DNA from: Bacteroidota bacterium
GTDB lineage: Bacteria; Bacteroidota; Bacteroidia; Bacteroidales; FEN-979
Assembly: GCA_026391715.1 (NCBI GenBank)
Contig: JAPLDO010000209.1
Coordinates: 1 to 64,000, forward strand
Reading direction: 5' to 3'
Length of the DNA stretch: 64,000 bases
Shown here piece by piece: positions 39,532-49,050 of this stretch (positions within the stretch are counted from its first letter, which is position 1; each line of letters starts with the position of its first letter). The position numbers and the translations under genes are program-made. The notes under the pieces were generated by a model. It searched no databases and had not been told where the DNA came from. It saw only the letters and a list, made by a program, of their open reading frames with translations.

Positions 39532-41052
39532 TTAAAATGCCCGGACAGCGCGGATATAATAACCCAGGGCGATCTTAGTGGTGTAAGACGTTTGTCCGTT
39601 TTGCAAGTATTGAATATATGCCGAGGAAGAACTGTTTTCAGTAGAACTCCAATACCAGTTTGGGGAAAACACACCAATTGAAGCTTGTCGCAAGTACATC
39701 AGGTTCAGCTCATCTTTCGATGGTAAAAACCAGTCGCTATAGCCTCCGCCGTTATAGGCTCTTGCCAGGTATGCAGCATGTTGTGTATCACTGTCTTGCA
39801 TGGAGATGATTCTGTCGGTGTTTGTTGAGCCTGTCCCGATTCCCGATCCTGTACCGCCAGGCACCGAATCGGATTGAAAGTACGCTATTGCCCAGGGGAG
39901 GGTTCCGGTACCCTGGTCTTCAATAGCGGCTATCAAACCATGATGCCCTGAGGCATCAACATATAAGATTTTTCCTCCCCCGTAAGCCAAACCGACGTAA
40001 AATGGTGTAGGCGTTACTGAATTTGAGGCAGCGCTTGCCAATCCTGTGCCCTTTGCATTGGTAGCTGTAACGGTAAATGTATAAGTTGTTCCATAAGTCA
40101 GCCCAGTAACGGTTATGGCTCCGCTTCCTGCCTGGTTCAGGGTTCCGGTAATACCGCCAGGCGATGAAGTTGCCGTATATGAGAGTATTGGGAAACCCCC
40201 ATTGGAAGCGGGCGCGGTAAAAGATACCGTTGCCTGCGCTACTCCCGCTTCAACTGATGCCGTGCCTATTGTTGGCGCGCCGGCTTCGCCTATGAAGAAA
40301 GAACGCACCGCGCGAACACGGCCAAAGTCGTAGCCCTTAACCATGCTGGTTGGCGAGCCATTGCCGAAGAAGTCCTGGACATACGCATTTAAAGTTTCTC
40401 CGGTGGAACTCCAATAATACCCGTAGCTAAAAACACCGATTTGAGATTTTTCAATATACATTTGGAACAACTCCTGATACGACGGTAAATACCAGTCATT
40501 ATAAGTATCTCCATCCACTGTCACTGTGTAGGCATCGCAAATTTTGGCCGCAATGCCTTCATCGCTGCATCCGGTCACGATATTGGTTGTATTGGTCTGC
40601 CCCGTGCCAATGGCTTCAGATGTCGGAATAAAGGTGCCGTAACAACCCCATGCGGCTCCTCCACTTTGATCACTTTCAGCGGCAATAAGTCCACGGAGAC
40701 CTGTTTCGTTAATATAGAAAATGATTCCGCCACCGTAATGCTTTCCGATTAAAGGCGGGGTAGTGGCAGCGCCGCCAGTCATATTCGTCCAGGTAGTTCC
40801 GTTATAAACCTGCAATTCACCGGTTGGCCCGCAATTGCTGCAAAAGATGATCGACCCGGCCACGGGGGATGAAAAGTTTTGCTGTTGTGCATAAGTCATT
40901 CTCGGAGGCAAAAATCCCCGGGTGGTTGAACCCACATCGAGCATGGCGCAGCTTGCAGGCGCTGATCCGTTGTCGTTGATGCCCACGCTTTGGGCAAATG
41001 ATAAGCCAGCCCCCAGGGCTAAAAGAATCAGCAAAATCAGTTTTTTGTTCAT
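39532..41052 (-). CDS. Secreted protein with two DUF1566 domains and an Fn3 domain
   Basis: Signal peptide; GGGIIFYINETGLRGLIAAESDQS...YYWSSTGE...VRAVRSF; Fn3; second DUF1566 ending WYWSSTEN...IRAVRAF. Confidence 0.85.
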   Translation of the reverse strand: MNKKLILLILLALGAGLSFAQSVGINDNGSAPASCAMLDVGSTTRGFLPPRMTYAQQQNFSSPVAGSIIFCSNCGPTGELQVYNGTTWTNMTGGAATTPPLIGKHYGGGIIFYINETGLRGLIAAESDQSGGAAWGCYGTFIPTSEAIGTGQTNTTNIVTGCSDEGIAAKICDAYTVTVDGDTYNDWYLPSYQELFQMYIEKSQIGVFSYGYYWSSTGETLNAYVQDFFGNGSPTSMVKGYDFGRVRAVRSFFIGEAGAPTIGTASVEAGVAQATVSFTAPASNGGFPILSYTATSSPGGITGTLNQAGSGAITVTGLTYGTTYTFTVTATNAKGTGLASAASNSVTPTPFYVGLAYGGGKILYVDASGHHGLIAAIEDQGTGTLPWAIAYFQSDSVPGGTGSGIGTGSTNTDRIISMQDSDTQHAAYLARAYNGGGYSDWFLPSKDELNLMYLRQASIGVFSPNWYWSSTENSSSSAYIQYLQNGQTSYTTKIALGYYIRAVRAF

Positions 41053-41064
41053 CGCTTTGGTTAT

Positions 41065-41166
41065 TTAATTTAGGTATTTTGATTGCTGTTCAGGATGGCG
41101 GACGCCTGTGCCGGAGAGCTCAGCGACAGCATAACGATGGTAAATATTATGCGTATTTTTCTTCAT
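41065..41166 (-). other. Conserved 33-codon sORF or frameshifted signal-peptide relic (copy 1)
   Basis: MKKNTHNIYHRYAVAELSGTGVRHPEQQSKYLN*; same length and position as copy 2 at 42250-42351. Confidence 0.45.
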
Positions 41167-41199
41167 ACCGATTGATCTAATGTTCCCTGTTACACTCAG

Positions 41200-42237
41200 T
41201 TAAAATGACCGAATTGCACGAACCTTGGAAAATACTTCCTTTTTGTAATATACCTTGCTGCCAAAGCCGAAGTTTTGGTGCCACACATAACCAGCAGGCG
41301 AGTAAGAAGCCTCGGAGGAACTCATATAGTTGTAGGCTACAAAACCTCCAATTAGCTCTTGATTCTGGTATAGTTTGTTCAACTCATCTTTACTTGGCAG
41401 ATACCAATCATTGTAACCGCCACCATTATAACTTCTGCAATACCATGCAGCGTAATAGGCGCCCTGGGGGTTCTGGGAGATTGTATGGTCGGTGTTTGCT
41501 GAGCCTGTCCCGAAGTCAGTGGATGTCCCAAGTGGTACACCAACCTGCCAGTAATCAGGATTTGTCCAAAAGGTACCGTAACTTTGGTCTGCGGTAGCTG
41601 CTATTAAACCATGCATCCCTGTAGCATCAATATAAAAGATTATCCCACCGCCGTAACTTGCGCCGATTCCAGGCGTTACTGAATTAGAAACCACGCTTGG
41701 CAAACCCATTCCATTTGCATTGGTAGCTGAAACGGTAAAAGTATAGGCTATACCATTGGTCAACCCTGTTACGGTTATTGTCCCGCTTCCTGCCTGATTC
41801 AAAGTTTCGGTAAAATTGCCGGGCGATGAAGTAGCCGTGTAGGAGAGTATGGGTGAACCCCCATCGGAAGCGGGCTGGGTAAAAGTCACCGATGCCTGAA
41901 AGCCTCCAAATGTTGCTGTGCCTATTGTTGGCGCACCGGGTAAACCCAATGCCGTGCCACCGACCACGTTTGTCCAGGCGGCGCCGTTATAAACCTGCAT
42001 TTCACCGGATGGTCCGCAATTGCTGCACCAGATGGTCAACCCGGGAGCAGGGGATGAGATTGAGTTCCGTTGTGCAGAAGTCATTCTCGGAGGCAAAAAT
42101 GCCCGGGTGGTTGAACTCACATCGAGTATGGCGCTGCTGGCGGGCGCTGAGCCATCGTTGTTGACGCCCACGTTTTGGGCAAATGATGCGGTAGCCCAAA
42201 GGGCAATGAGAATCAGCAAAATCAGTTTTTTGTTCAT
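41200..42237 (-). CDS. Secreted Fn3 + DUF1566 protein
   Basis: Paralogue of 39532-41052; DWYLPSKDELNKLY...NYMSSSEA...VRAIRSF. Confidence 0.85.
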   Translation of the reverse strand: MNKKLILLILIALWATASFAQNVGVNNDGSAPASSAILDVSSTTRAFLPPRMTSAQRNSISSPAPGLTIWCSNCGPSGEMQVYNGAAWTNVVGGTALGLPGAPTIGTATFGGFQASVTFTQPASDGGSPILSYTATSSPGNFTETLNQAGSGTITVTGLTNGIAYTFTVSATNANGMGLPSVVSNSVTPGIGASYGGGIIFYIDATGMHGLIAATADQSYGTFWTNPDYWQVGVPLGTSTDFGTGSANTDHTISQNPQGAYYAAWYCRSYNGGGYNDWYLPSKDELNKLYQNQELIGGFVAYNYMSSSEASYSPAGYVWHQNFGFGSKVYYKKEVFSKVRAIRSF

Positions 42238-42249
42238 CGCTTTGGTTAT

Positions 42250-42351
42250 TTAGTTTATGTATTTTTTTTGCTGTGCCGGATAACGGGCGCCTGTGCCGGA
42301 GAGCTCAGCGACAGCATCACGATGGTAAATATTATAAGTATTGTTCTTCAT
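42250..42351 (-). other. Conserved 33-codon sORF or frameshifted signal-peptide relic (copy 2)
   Basis: MKNNTYNIYHRDAVAELSGTGARYPAQQKKYIN*. Confidence 0.45.
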
Positions 42352-42385
42352 AATAAATTGATTTAATTTTCCCCGTTACACTCAG

Positions 42386-43462
42386 TTAAAACGCCCGGAT
42401 AGCGCGAACACGGTTTGGTTGATACTTTAGAGAACATCCCCGTAGGCCATCGCCGAAGTTTTGGCTCCACACGTTATTCGGAGGTGCGCCATAAGGCTCG
42501 GAGGAACTCCAATAGTTGTCGTTTGTAAAACCGCCAATTGCAGCACGATTCAGGTAAAGTATGTTCAATTCATCTTTGCTTGGCAAATACCAGTCGTTGT
42601 AGCCTCCGCCGGTATAGGCTCTTGCCAGGGCTGCAGCGTAACCGGTAGCGCCGGCGCCATGCTGCGAGATGATGTGGTCGGTGTTTGCTGAGCCTGCCCC
42701 GAAGACAGTGGATGTCCCAAGTGGTACCGTAATTGATTCATAATCATATAATGCCCATCGGATTCCACCCTGGTCTGAAGTAGCGGCTATTAAACCATGT
42801 TCTCCTGAAATATCAAGATAAAAGACTTTCCCACCGCCATAACTTCCGCCGATTCCCGGCGTTACTGAATTAGAAACAGCGCTTGACAAACCTGTGCCAT
42901 TTTCATTGGTTGCTGTAATGGTAAAAGTATAAGCTGTACCATTGGTCAACCCTGTTACGGTTACTGTTCCGCTTCCTGCCTGATTCAAAGTTCCGGTAAA
43001 ATTGCCAGGCGATGATTTAGCCGTGTAGGAGAGTATAGGCGAACCCCCATCGGAAGCAGGCTGGGTAAAAGTTACCAGGGCCTCCAGATATCCCACTGTT
43101 GCGGCGCCTATTGTTGGCGCACCTGGTAAACCCAATGGTGTGCCACCGAGCAGGTTTGTCCAGAAAAATCCGTTATAAATCTGCAATTCACCGGAATAAA
43201 CATTCAATTCAACGGATGACGCGCAATTGGTACACCAGATGATCAACCCGGCCGCAGGGGATGAGATTGAATTCCGTTGTGCAGAAGTCATTCTCGGAGG
43301 CAAAAAGCCTTTGTTGGTTGAGCTTACATCGAGCATGGCTTTGGCGTTTGGGCTTGAGCCATCGTTGTTGATGCCCACACCTCCGGTTTGGGAAAACATA
43401 CTGCCTGCAAAAAAAAGCATCAGAACTGCTGGATAAATAACTTTCATGGTGTTTGTTTTCAT
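42386..43462 (-). CDS. Secreted Fn3 + DUF1566 protein
   Basis: Paralogue; DWYLPSKDELNILY...NYWSSSEP...VRAIRAF. Confidence 0.85.
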   Translation of the reverse strand: MKTNTMKVIYPAVLMLFFAGSMFSQTGGVGINNDGSSPNAKAMLDVSSTNKGFLPPRMTSAQRNSISSPAAGLIIWCTNCASSVELNVYSGELQIYNGFFWTNLLGGTPLGLPGAPTIGAATVGYLEALVTFTQPASDGGSPILSYTAKSSPGNFTGTLNQAGSGTVTVTGLTNGTAYTFTITATNENGTGLSSAVSNSVTPGIGGSYGGGKVFYLDISGEHGLIAATSDQGGIRWALYDYESITVPLGTSTVFGAGSANTDHIISQHGAGATGYAAALARAYTGGGYNDWYLPSKDELNILYLNRAAIGGFTNDNYWSSSEPYGAPPNNVWSQNFGDGLRGCSLKYQPNRVRAIRAF

Positions 43463-43498
43463 TTTTCAAATTGTTGGGGATTCACTTTGCCTTTGGCA

Positions 43499-44227
43499 TC
43501 ATTCCATTTTACTCCAGGTTCCGCTGAAAGATTGTGACCGCGGAGGACATTTGTCTTTAAGATATGTGCAGGTCAAATCGGTTCCGTTCAGGGAATAGGC
43601 AAAGTAGCCGTTGCCATCGCAATCGGGATCGTTGTGGATGACAATGGTGTTTTCGGTCGCGGCAAAACTTACAGTTGAATTGGTATGCCCGGGAATCGGG
43701 TCAATCATTTCCCACTTAAGCGCTCTGTCTGCTGAAAGGATTAGTTTTACGCGGTAGGAGTTTCCCTGCTCCACAACGGTTTTCTGCCACGAGCCGATGA
43801 TCTTCGCCAAATCTGCCGGATTTTTTTGATTCCAGATGCCCACAAGCGCCGATGCGCGGGCAGGATAGCTGTCGCTTACCATTGCCAGAGTAAGGGTTCC
43901 CCCGGACAAAGTCCATGTATAAATACCTTCAACGGGCAAGTCAGGATCCTCATAAAAGCGAATCTGATCGCCGTTGACCTGAATTTTTGAGTAGCTGTTT
44001 GTGTGGGTTGAGAGCGTGTCTAATATGATCCACTCGAAGGTTCCCGCTGCATTCAGGTTTATCTGTGCGCGGTAGGTTTCGGTTCCGGTGTAGGTCCGGG
44101 TCCAGCTTCCAAAAGGATTCGGGGTGGGATCGGGATCATTGGTTTTCTTGTTGCAGGAAACCAGGCTGATTGCGCATACCATGAGCAAAGCAGCATAAAA
44201 TGAAATTATGTGTTTCATAACGGCCAT
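43499..44227 (-). CDS. Hypothetical lipoprotein, two tandem beta-rich repeats
   Basis: Lipobox LVSC; two similar halves (GSWTRTYTGTETYRAQINLNAAGTFEW / GSWQKTVVEQGNSYRVKLILSADRALKW). Confidence 0.65.
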   Translation of the reverse strand: MAVMKHIISFYAALLMVCAISLVSCNKKTNDPDPTPNPFGSWTRTYTGTETYRAQINLNAAGTFEWIILDTLSTHTNSYSKIQVNGDQIRFYEDPDLPVEGIYTWTLSGGTLTLAMVSDSYPARASALVGIWNQKNPADLAKIIGSWQKTVVEQGNSYRVKLILSADRALKWEMIDPIPGHTNSTVSFAATENTIVIHNDPDCDGNGYFAYSLNGTDLTCTYLKDKCPPRSQSFSGTWSKME

Positions 44228-45486
44228 CTGTATTCAAATTGATCCTCGTCTGCCCAATATGTGGCAAACTTGTCCCAGTAATATACATTCTCAGGATGCA
44301 TCACTTTCCAAAAAACATAATCTGCCTTTGCCTGGTCTCCGTTTACATTCAACCGGCGTTCTATTCCCATTTTATCATAAAAATCACAAACCTGGGGAAT
44401 CATGGCGATAATTTTATTCATATCCGTATTTCCAACCTGCAGTTCTGCCATGCCCATAATAAATGTGGCGTCGTAAGCCGATAATGCAGTTACATCTGGC
44501 ACGATACCGGTTTGCAGTGCAATTTTTTCAGAAAGCCGCATAGTGAAATCCGGCGTGGTCCATGCATTGCCGATTCCCATGATGGGCGACATGAACCCTG
44601 TTTTAAGCGCAAATGCAGCGAGCGTGACATTGGAAGTCAGAGTGTCTAAACTGGCATTTCCGTCGCAACCATACCATTTTACCGATCCCAGTTCCCCGTA
44701 CTGGATCGCAGCCGTGAAAATTCCGGCTATCTCGCTGAAGGTCAGAGCCAGCACAGCAACCTTTGTTGCGCCATAAGCTGCAACCGCTTGATTCACCTGC
44801 GACTGGATTGTGCTTGCGAGGCTTGTAAACGATGTTTCTGAAGTGGCGTAGATTGATCCCGGATAAACGAATCCTCCCTCCGCAACAAACCTGGTTTTAA
44901 ACGCTTCTGCCAGTGAATTGCCCCAGATGTCATTTCTTACGATAGGGATCACTGCAGTAATTCCTTCTGCTTTTGCGGCGCTGACAAGAGCCATAGCCTG
45001 ATTGTTGTCGTCGGGGCAAAGCCTGAACACATTGCTTCCCGCATAATTCAGCCCGATTGCAGAACTGCTTGTATTAATGAGGGCGCACTGATTCTTTTTT
45101 ACAAATGGCATTACGGCTTTAAGTTCCGAGCTGGAATAGGGACCGCTTAAAAACATCCTGACGCCTTTGTTGTACATGATTTCCATCTGGTTTTTTGCCT
45201 CAGAGGTGTCCATTTTAGTATCGGCATAGGAACAGGTGAAGGTGACATTCCGTCCGGCAATCGCCGCGTAGGCGTTCAGGTCTTCGAGCGCAAATTGTAT
45301 GGCGGCTTTCGTGGCAAGCCCGTTTTGAGGGTTGTTGACCGTAAGATCCAGCAACGCGCCAAAATTGATTGTCTGTCCTCCGGCAGGAAGCGGATCTTCG
45401 CTTTTCTTGCAACCATTGGCAAGAATTAATACAAAACCCATTGAGATGATGAATGGGTACATCCAGTTTTTGATTTGCTTTTTCAT
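44215..45486 (-). CDS. ABC transporter substrate-binding lipoprotein (Peripla_BP_6/LivJ-like)
   Basis: Start taken at MKKQIKNWMYPF (45486); lipobox LANGC; GALLDLT...FALEDLNAYAAIAGR. Confidence 0.85.
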   Translation of the reverse strand: MKKQIKNWMYPFIISMGFVLILANGCKKSEDPLPAGGQTINFGALLDLTVNNPQNGLATKAAIQFALEDLNAYAAIAGRNVTFTCSYADTKMDTSEAKNQMEIMYNKGVRMFLSGPYSSSELKAVMPFVKKNQCALINTSSSAIGLNYAGSNVFRLCPDDNNQAMALVSAAKAEGITAVIPIVRNDIWGNSLAEAFKTRFVAEGGFVYPGSIYATSETSFTSLASTIQSQVNQAVAAYGATKVAVLALTFSEIAGIFTAAIQYGELGSVKWYGCDGNASLDTLTSNVTLAAFALKTGFMSPIMGIGNAWTTPDFTMRLSEKIALQTGIVPDVTALSAYDATFIMGMAELQVGNTDMNKIIAMIPQVCDFYDKMGIERRLNVNGDQAKADYVFWKVMHPENVYYWDKFATYWADEDQFEYRWPL

Positions 45487-45535
45487 GTTGTTTGTTTTAG
45501 TTATTGTAAATATTCCCATATTAGGTTTTGCGCCA

Positions 45536-48500
45536 TCATTCAAAGATCAACACCGACGAAAATTTCTCAGGGTAGGCTAGCCTCAGAAATTCATATCCGA
45601 TTCCCGACAATCCCTGAAAAAAACCGGGATTAAAAATATCTTCCGTAGCGTCGGCAAAAAGGTCAAACCGGTTATTTTTCAAAAATTTTTCAATTACATA
45701 ACCCGCTTGTTCATATACAATCTTCAGCAGCGCGGCGTCATTTCTTTTTAGCGCGGCATAAAAAAGAACTTCTATTCTTCCCGTATTCCCGCAGCACAAA
45801 TGATCGCGGGTTTGAATCAAATCGCGCCGGGTTGTTTCAATCGAAGATGCAATGTTGGATTCAATTTCGGCATTATTGTATAAATACCGGGCAGCCAGTC
45901 TTGCAAGCCCGATTCCCGGAGCCCCGTGGCACCAGCTTGTCATATACTTCGGCTTTCCCGGATTTGGCATAAGCGGAAATTCGCGCAAATCAAGCCAATT
46001 CTGATGATCAACTGAAAAAAGGCTGTTTTCAAAATGGATTAATTTTACTGCTGTTTCATAGTATTTACTATCTCCGGTCACTTCAAACAACTTCAGCAGG
46101 GAAAAGGCAATTCCGGCAACGCCATGTGAAAATCCGGTAAGAATCTTTCCATGTAATGTCTCCCATTCCACTTTGCCATCCGGGGTTTCAATCAGGGAAT
46201 TCAGAATACGGTCGCCGCAAACTATAGCTTTATCGAGTATTTGCGGAAGCGATGTAACACGGTAAAGATGCAGGAACGCCAGCAGACAACCGGCATTTCC
46301 TGAGATAATATCATGAACCATGCTGCGACGAATCATACCATCGTCAATTTTCCCGCTGAGCTTTACAGCGTCATCAATGTAAGATTTATCGTTCAGGATT
46401 TCAGCAATTTTCAACAAAGAATAGATGATAGATGAGTTTCCCGAAGCTATTCCGAGAGAGCTCATACGCATCAGAATGTCGTAATTATCAAACTGGTCAA
46501 TGCCTCGCCTTAACGACTTTATAGTTGCTTCGTTCAGTCTTTTTATTTCCGGATCATCGGAAACAGAAGAAAGCGCCGATAAAAACAGCGCCACGCCCGC
46601 AAATCCGTCGTAGAGGAAGAGGGTCATTGGCTGCAATCGGAATTTATCAGCGCCGGGTACAATTCCTGTGGTGATCCACGAACAACTGCCGTCGCGCGAG
46701 TAGATTGCCTCTCTGGAAAGAATTCGCGCAATTTCGAGCGCCGCCTTCAGCAATGTCTCTTTTGTTGCCGGAGCGTGAATATCGGTCGGTAATTGCGATT
46801 TTGAAGAGTGGGTGGTAATATTCCCATGTTCGGTTTCCCGGAAGAAGAGAGAAGCCTTGATAAATTTCACCTGTTTGGCGAGATCTTGTTCATCCAGTTC
46901 CGATAATTGGTTAATCACCTGATCGTAAATCGGGGAGCGCATGTAATTTTTCATCAGGCTCCCCAAATTGTCTTTGAGGTCAACGCTACCGGAGTCTGCC
47001 CAGAAAATTGGAAAATCCATCCCCTCCATCTGTCTGCGTTCTGATTTGCAGATTGCCCAGAAAGGATTCGGAGGGGTTGTTTGAAGAAATGCCCTGCTGA
47101 TGGATTCCATTCGTAGGCTGCGGTCAATGCCTTCGCGCATATACAGTGGATCCATCGTTTTTTTCATAATCAGCGCGTAAATTCGGGTGGAACGAAAGAT
47201 GAAGCGCAACTCTTTTCCGGCAAAAAGATGAACCGGGATTTGGGTGCGGTTTTCAAGCGCCAGCCGGTAGAGAGATGTAAAACCAAAAATAATATCGTCT
47301 GTATATGGCGACGGGAAGCGTTGTTTTCCTTCAAAAACCGGAAGATTTGATTGCTCCTGAAACCGAAGGTTTTCAGTTTCGGTAGTCATCCGGTCGCTAT
47401 TAATCTCTTTCCACACAACCCTTTTGACAGGTGATTCCCTATTCCCATATCCCCCAATACCGCTGATATCGAATACAAATCCATCCTTGCCTGTAATCCA
47501 TGAAGGAAGAATTCCGGTGCGGAAAACCGATGTTCCAAATTGTTCATTGGCAAGGTACATTGCGCTGTCCGCGAACTCATCCATGAAAGATTTTCCTTCA
47601 TGGTGCATTACCGTTTCGATATCAATGATTACAGGGTGCGCCCCCGAAGCGATAACATTTTCCTGGTGACAGTCGTTGCCGTTAAGGATATAGATGACGC
47701 CGATCAGAGCGCCGATTCGCTTGTAATAATCTGAAACTTCCTCTTCCGAATTACATTCGCCCGATTCTATAAAACCCACCCAACCATAATCGCCTTTCTG
47801 TAAAACATCAAGCGTTTTCAATCCCGGATTCAACCCCTTTTCATTGAACCAGGTCAGAAACGAAGTGTATGCCAGTTCGAGTTCCAGGTTTTTGGGCTTA
47901 TAAACCAGTTTCAATCCCGATTCAAATTTCAGGGAAATAACACTTTTACCATTGTTGTGCGAATCGGAAATACCAGATTTGTACCCAATCAGGCGGCCTG
48001 GTGAAATACCATAAGAAAAATGATCCGAAATGGAATCGTAATCGTTGCCGAGCCGTGTGATGAAGGCGCCGGAGTTATTGACCCAATTGGCGATGATGAT
48101 AGTGATAGAACGCGCCAGCGCGCTGTACTCTTCAAAGAAAGAAACCCACCCGCTTTCAATAATTTTATTCACAAAATCGTGATAAAGACGGGTATCGCTT
48201 ACTTCATCAGACCCCGCTTGCATAAAAAGCCGTTCAAAAGCCGACTGTCGGGTAGTTCTGTAAATATGGAATTCCAGTTGAAAAGTCTGTGAAGCATGAA
48301 AATTCAGAGCGAGCGCCAGTTGTCTGTTGATCATCCTTCGGGCTTCGTCGGTAAAAAACTTTTCTTTCAGAGAATTTATATCATTGCTCAACTTATTGTT
48401 TGCGAAAGCCACCAGAGGTGTAATCAGGTGCAGGAAAGGCGTTGTTTTTTCAAGTTCATGGCTGAACAGCCTTTCAATTTCAGATGAAATACCGGCAGGC

Positions 48501-48646
48501 TTGAATGAACTCAAATATTCAACAATCTCTTTGAAAAACGGAATCCAGTCAGGCAGATTCGCTTCACCGTTAATAGTTACATCGCCAAGTAAAAGCTGCA
48601 CATCGCTTTCGGCAATGTTGTCGTTTTTCAGTCGCGATAAAAACAA
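45536..48646 (-). CDS. lanM: Type II lanthipeptide synthetase LanM (5' end uncertain)
   Basis: DUF4135-like dehydratase (LKFESGLKLVYKPKNLELE, GNDCHQENVIASGAHPVIIDIETVMHHE) and LanC-like cyclase (SWCHGAPGIGLARL, HLCCGNTG). Homology continues upstream of the TTG at 48646. Confidence 0.95.
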   Translation of the reverse strand: MFLSRLKNDNIAESDVQLLLGDVTINGEANLPDWIPFFKEIVEYLSSFKPAGISSEIERLFSHELEKTTPFLHLITPLVAFANNKLSNDINSLKEKFFTDEARRMINRQLALALNFHASQTFQLEFHIYRTTRQSAFERLFMQAGSDEVSDTRLYHDFVNKIIESGWVSFFEEYSALARSITIIIANWVNNSGAFITRLGNDYDSISDHFSYGISPGRLIGYKSGISDSHNNGKSVISLKFESGLKLVYKPKNLELELAYTSFLTWFNEKGLNPGLKTLDVLQKGDYGWVGFIESGECNSEEEVSDYYKRIGALIGVIYILNGNDCHQENVIASGAHPVIIDIETVMHHEGKSFMDEFADSAMYLANEQFGTSVFRTGILPSWITGKDGFVFDISGIGGYGNRESPVKRVVWKEINSDRMTTETENLRFQEQSNLPVFEGKQRFPSPYTDDIIFGFTSLYRLALENRTQIPVHLFAGKELRFIFRSTRIYALIMKKTMDPLYMREGIDRSLRMESISRAFLQTTPPNPFWAICKSERRQMEGMDFPIFWADSGSVDLKDNLGSLMKNYMRSPIYDQVINQLSELDEQDLAKQVKFIKASLFFRETEHGNITTHSSKSQLPTDIHAPATKETLLKAALEIARILSREAIYSRDGSCSWITTGIVPGADKFRLQPMTLFLYDGFAGVALFLSALSSVSDDPEIKRLNEATIKSLRRGIDQFDNYDILMRMSSLGIASGNSSIIYSLLKIAEILNDKSYIDDAVKLSGKIDDGMIRRSMVHDIISGNAGCLLAFLHLYRVTSLPQILDKAIVCGDRILNSLIETPDGKVEWETLHGKILTGFSHGVAGIAFSLLKLFEVTGDSKYYETAVKLIHFENSLFSVDHQNWLDLREFPLMPNPGKPKYMTSWCHGAPGIGLARLAARYLYNNAEIESNIASSIETTRRDLIQTRDHLCCGNTGRIEVLFYAALKRNDAALLKIVYEQAGYVIEKFLKNNRFDLFADATEDIFNPGFFQGLSGIGYEFLRLAYPEKFSSVLIFE

Positions 48647-48777
48647 GTCAGGGTAATCGGGAGCAACGGCGTTTCGCCATTCTGAGAGACGTTGGTTAAA
48701 TTGCAGTTCGCCGGTTCTAATGAAGGAAAATCTATTCGGTTCTTCGATTCTTTCGCGCAGCGTAGCCGCTCTTTCTG

Positions 48778-48966
48778 CTATCGTGAAATAGTATAAACCT
48801 CGTCGGATTTCTCTTCCAGAATATGGATATTAAGTCCTGATGGCAGCTTTATTCCCGTTTCCAGTTCTAAAGTCTCCTTTGGTTTTTCAATGAGTTGGTT
48901 CCTGAAAGTCTCGTCTTTCATTGCTTTTTCAACAATGCGGCGCTCTAATTGTTTCCTGTCTTCCAT
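48778..48966 (-). CDS. NHLP-type RiPP leader peptide without core
   Basis: MEDRKQLERRIVEKAMKDETFRNQLIEKPKETLELETGIKLPSGLNIHILEEKSDEVYTISR*; aligns to 25027-25341 leader but has no GG site or core. Confidence 0.8.
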   Translation of the reverse strand: MEDRKQLERRIVEKAMKDETFRNQLIEKPKETLELETGIKLPSGLNIHILEEKSDEVYTISR

Positions 48967-49050
48967 AATTTGGTTTTGTTAAATTAAGTGAATTGGTTTA
49001 AAAGCTAATGAAGATTGAATTTAGTATTAAGATGATTTTTCTAAGGTTTA

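Noticed and set aside
15529-43462. Complete diversity-generating retroelement
   Set aside because: No reverse transcriptase or template repeat found in the window; only target-like regions.
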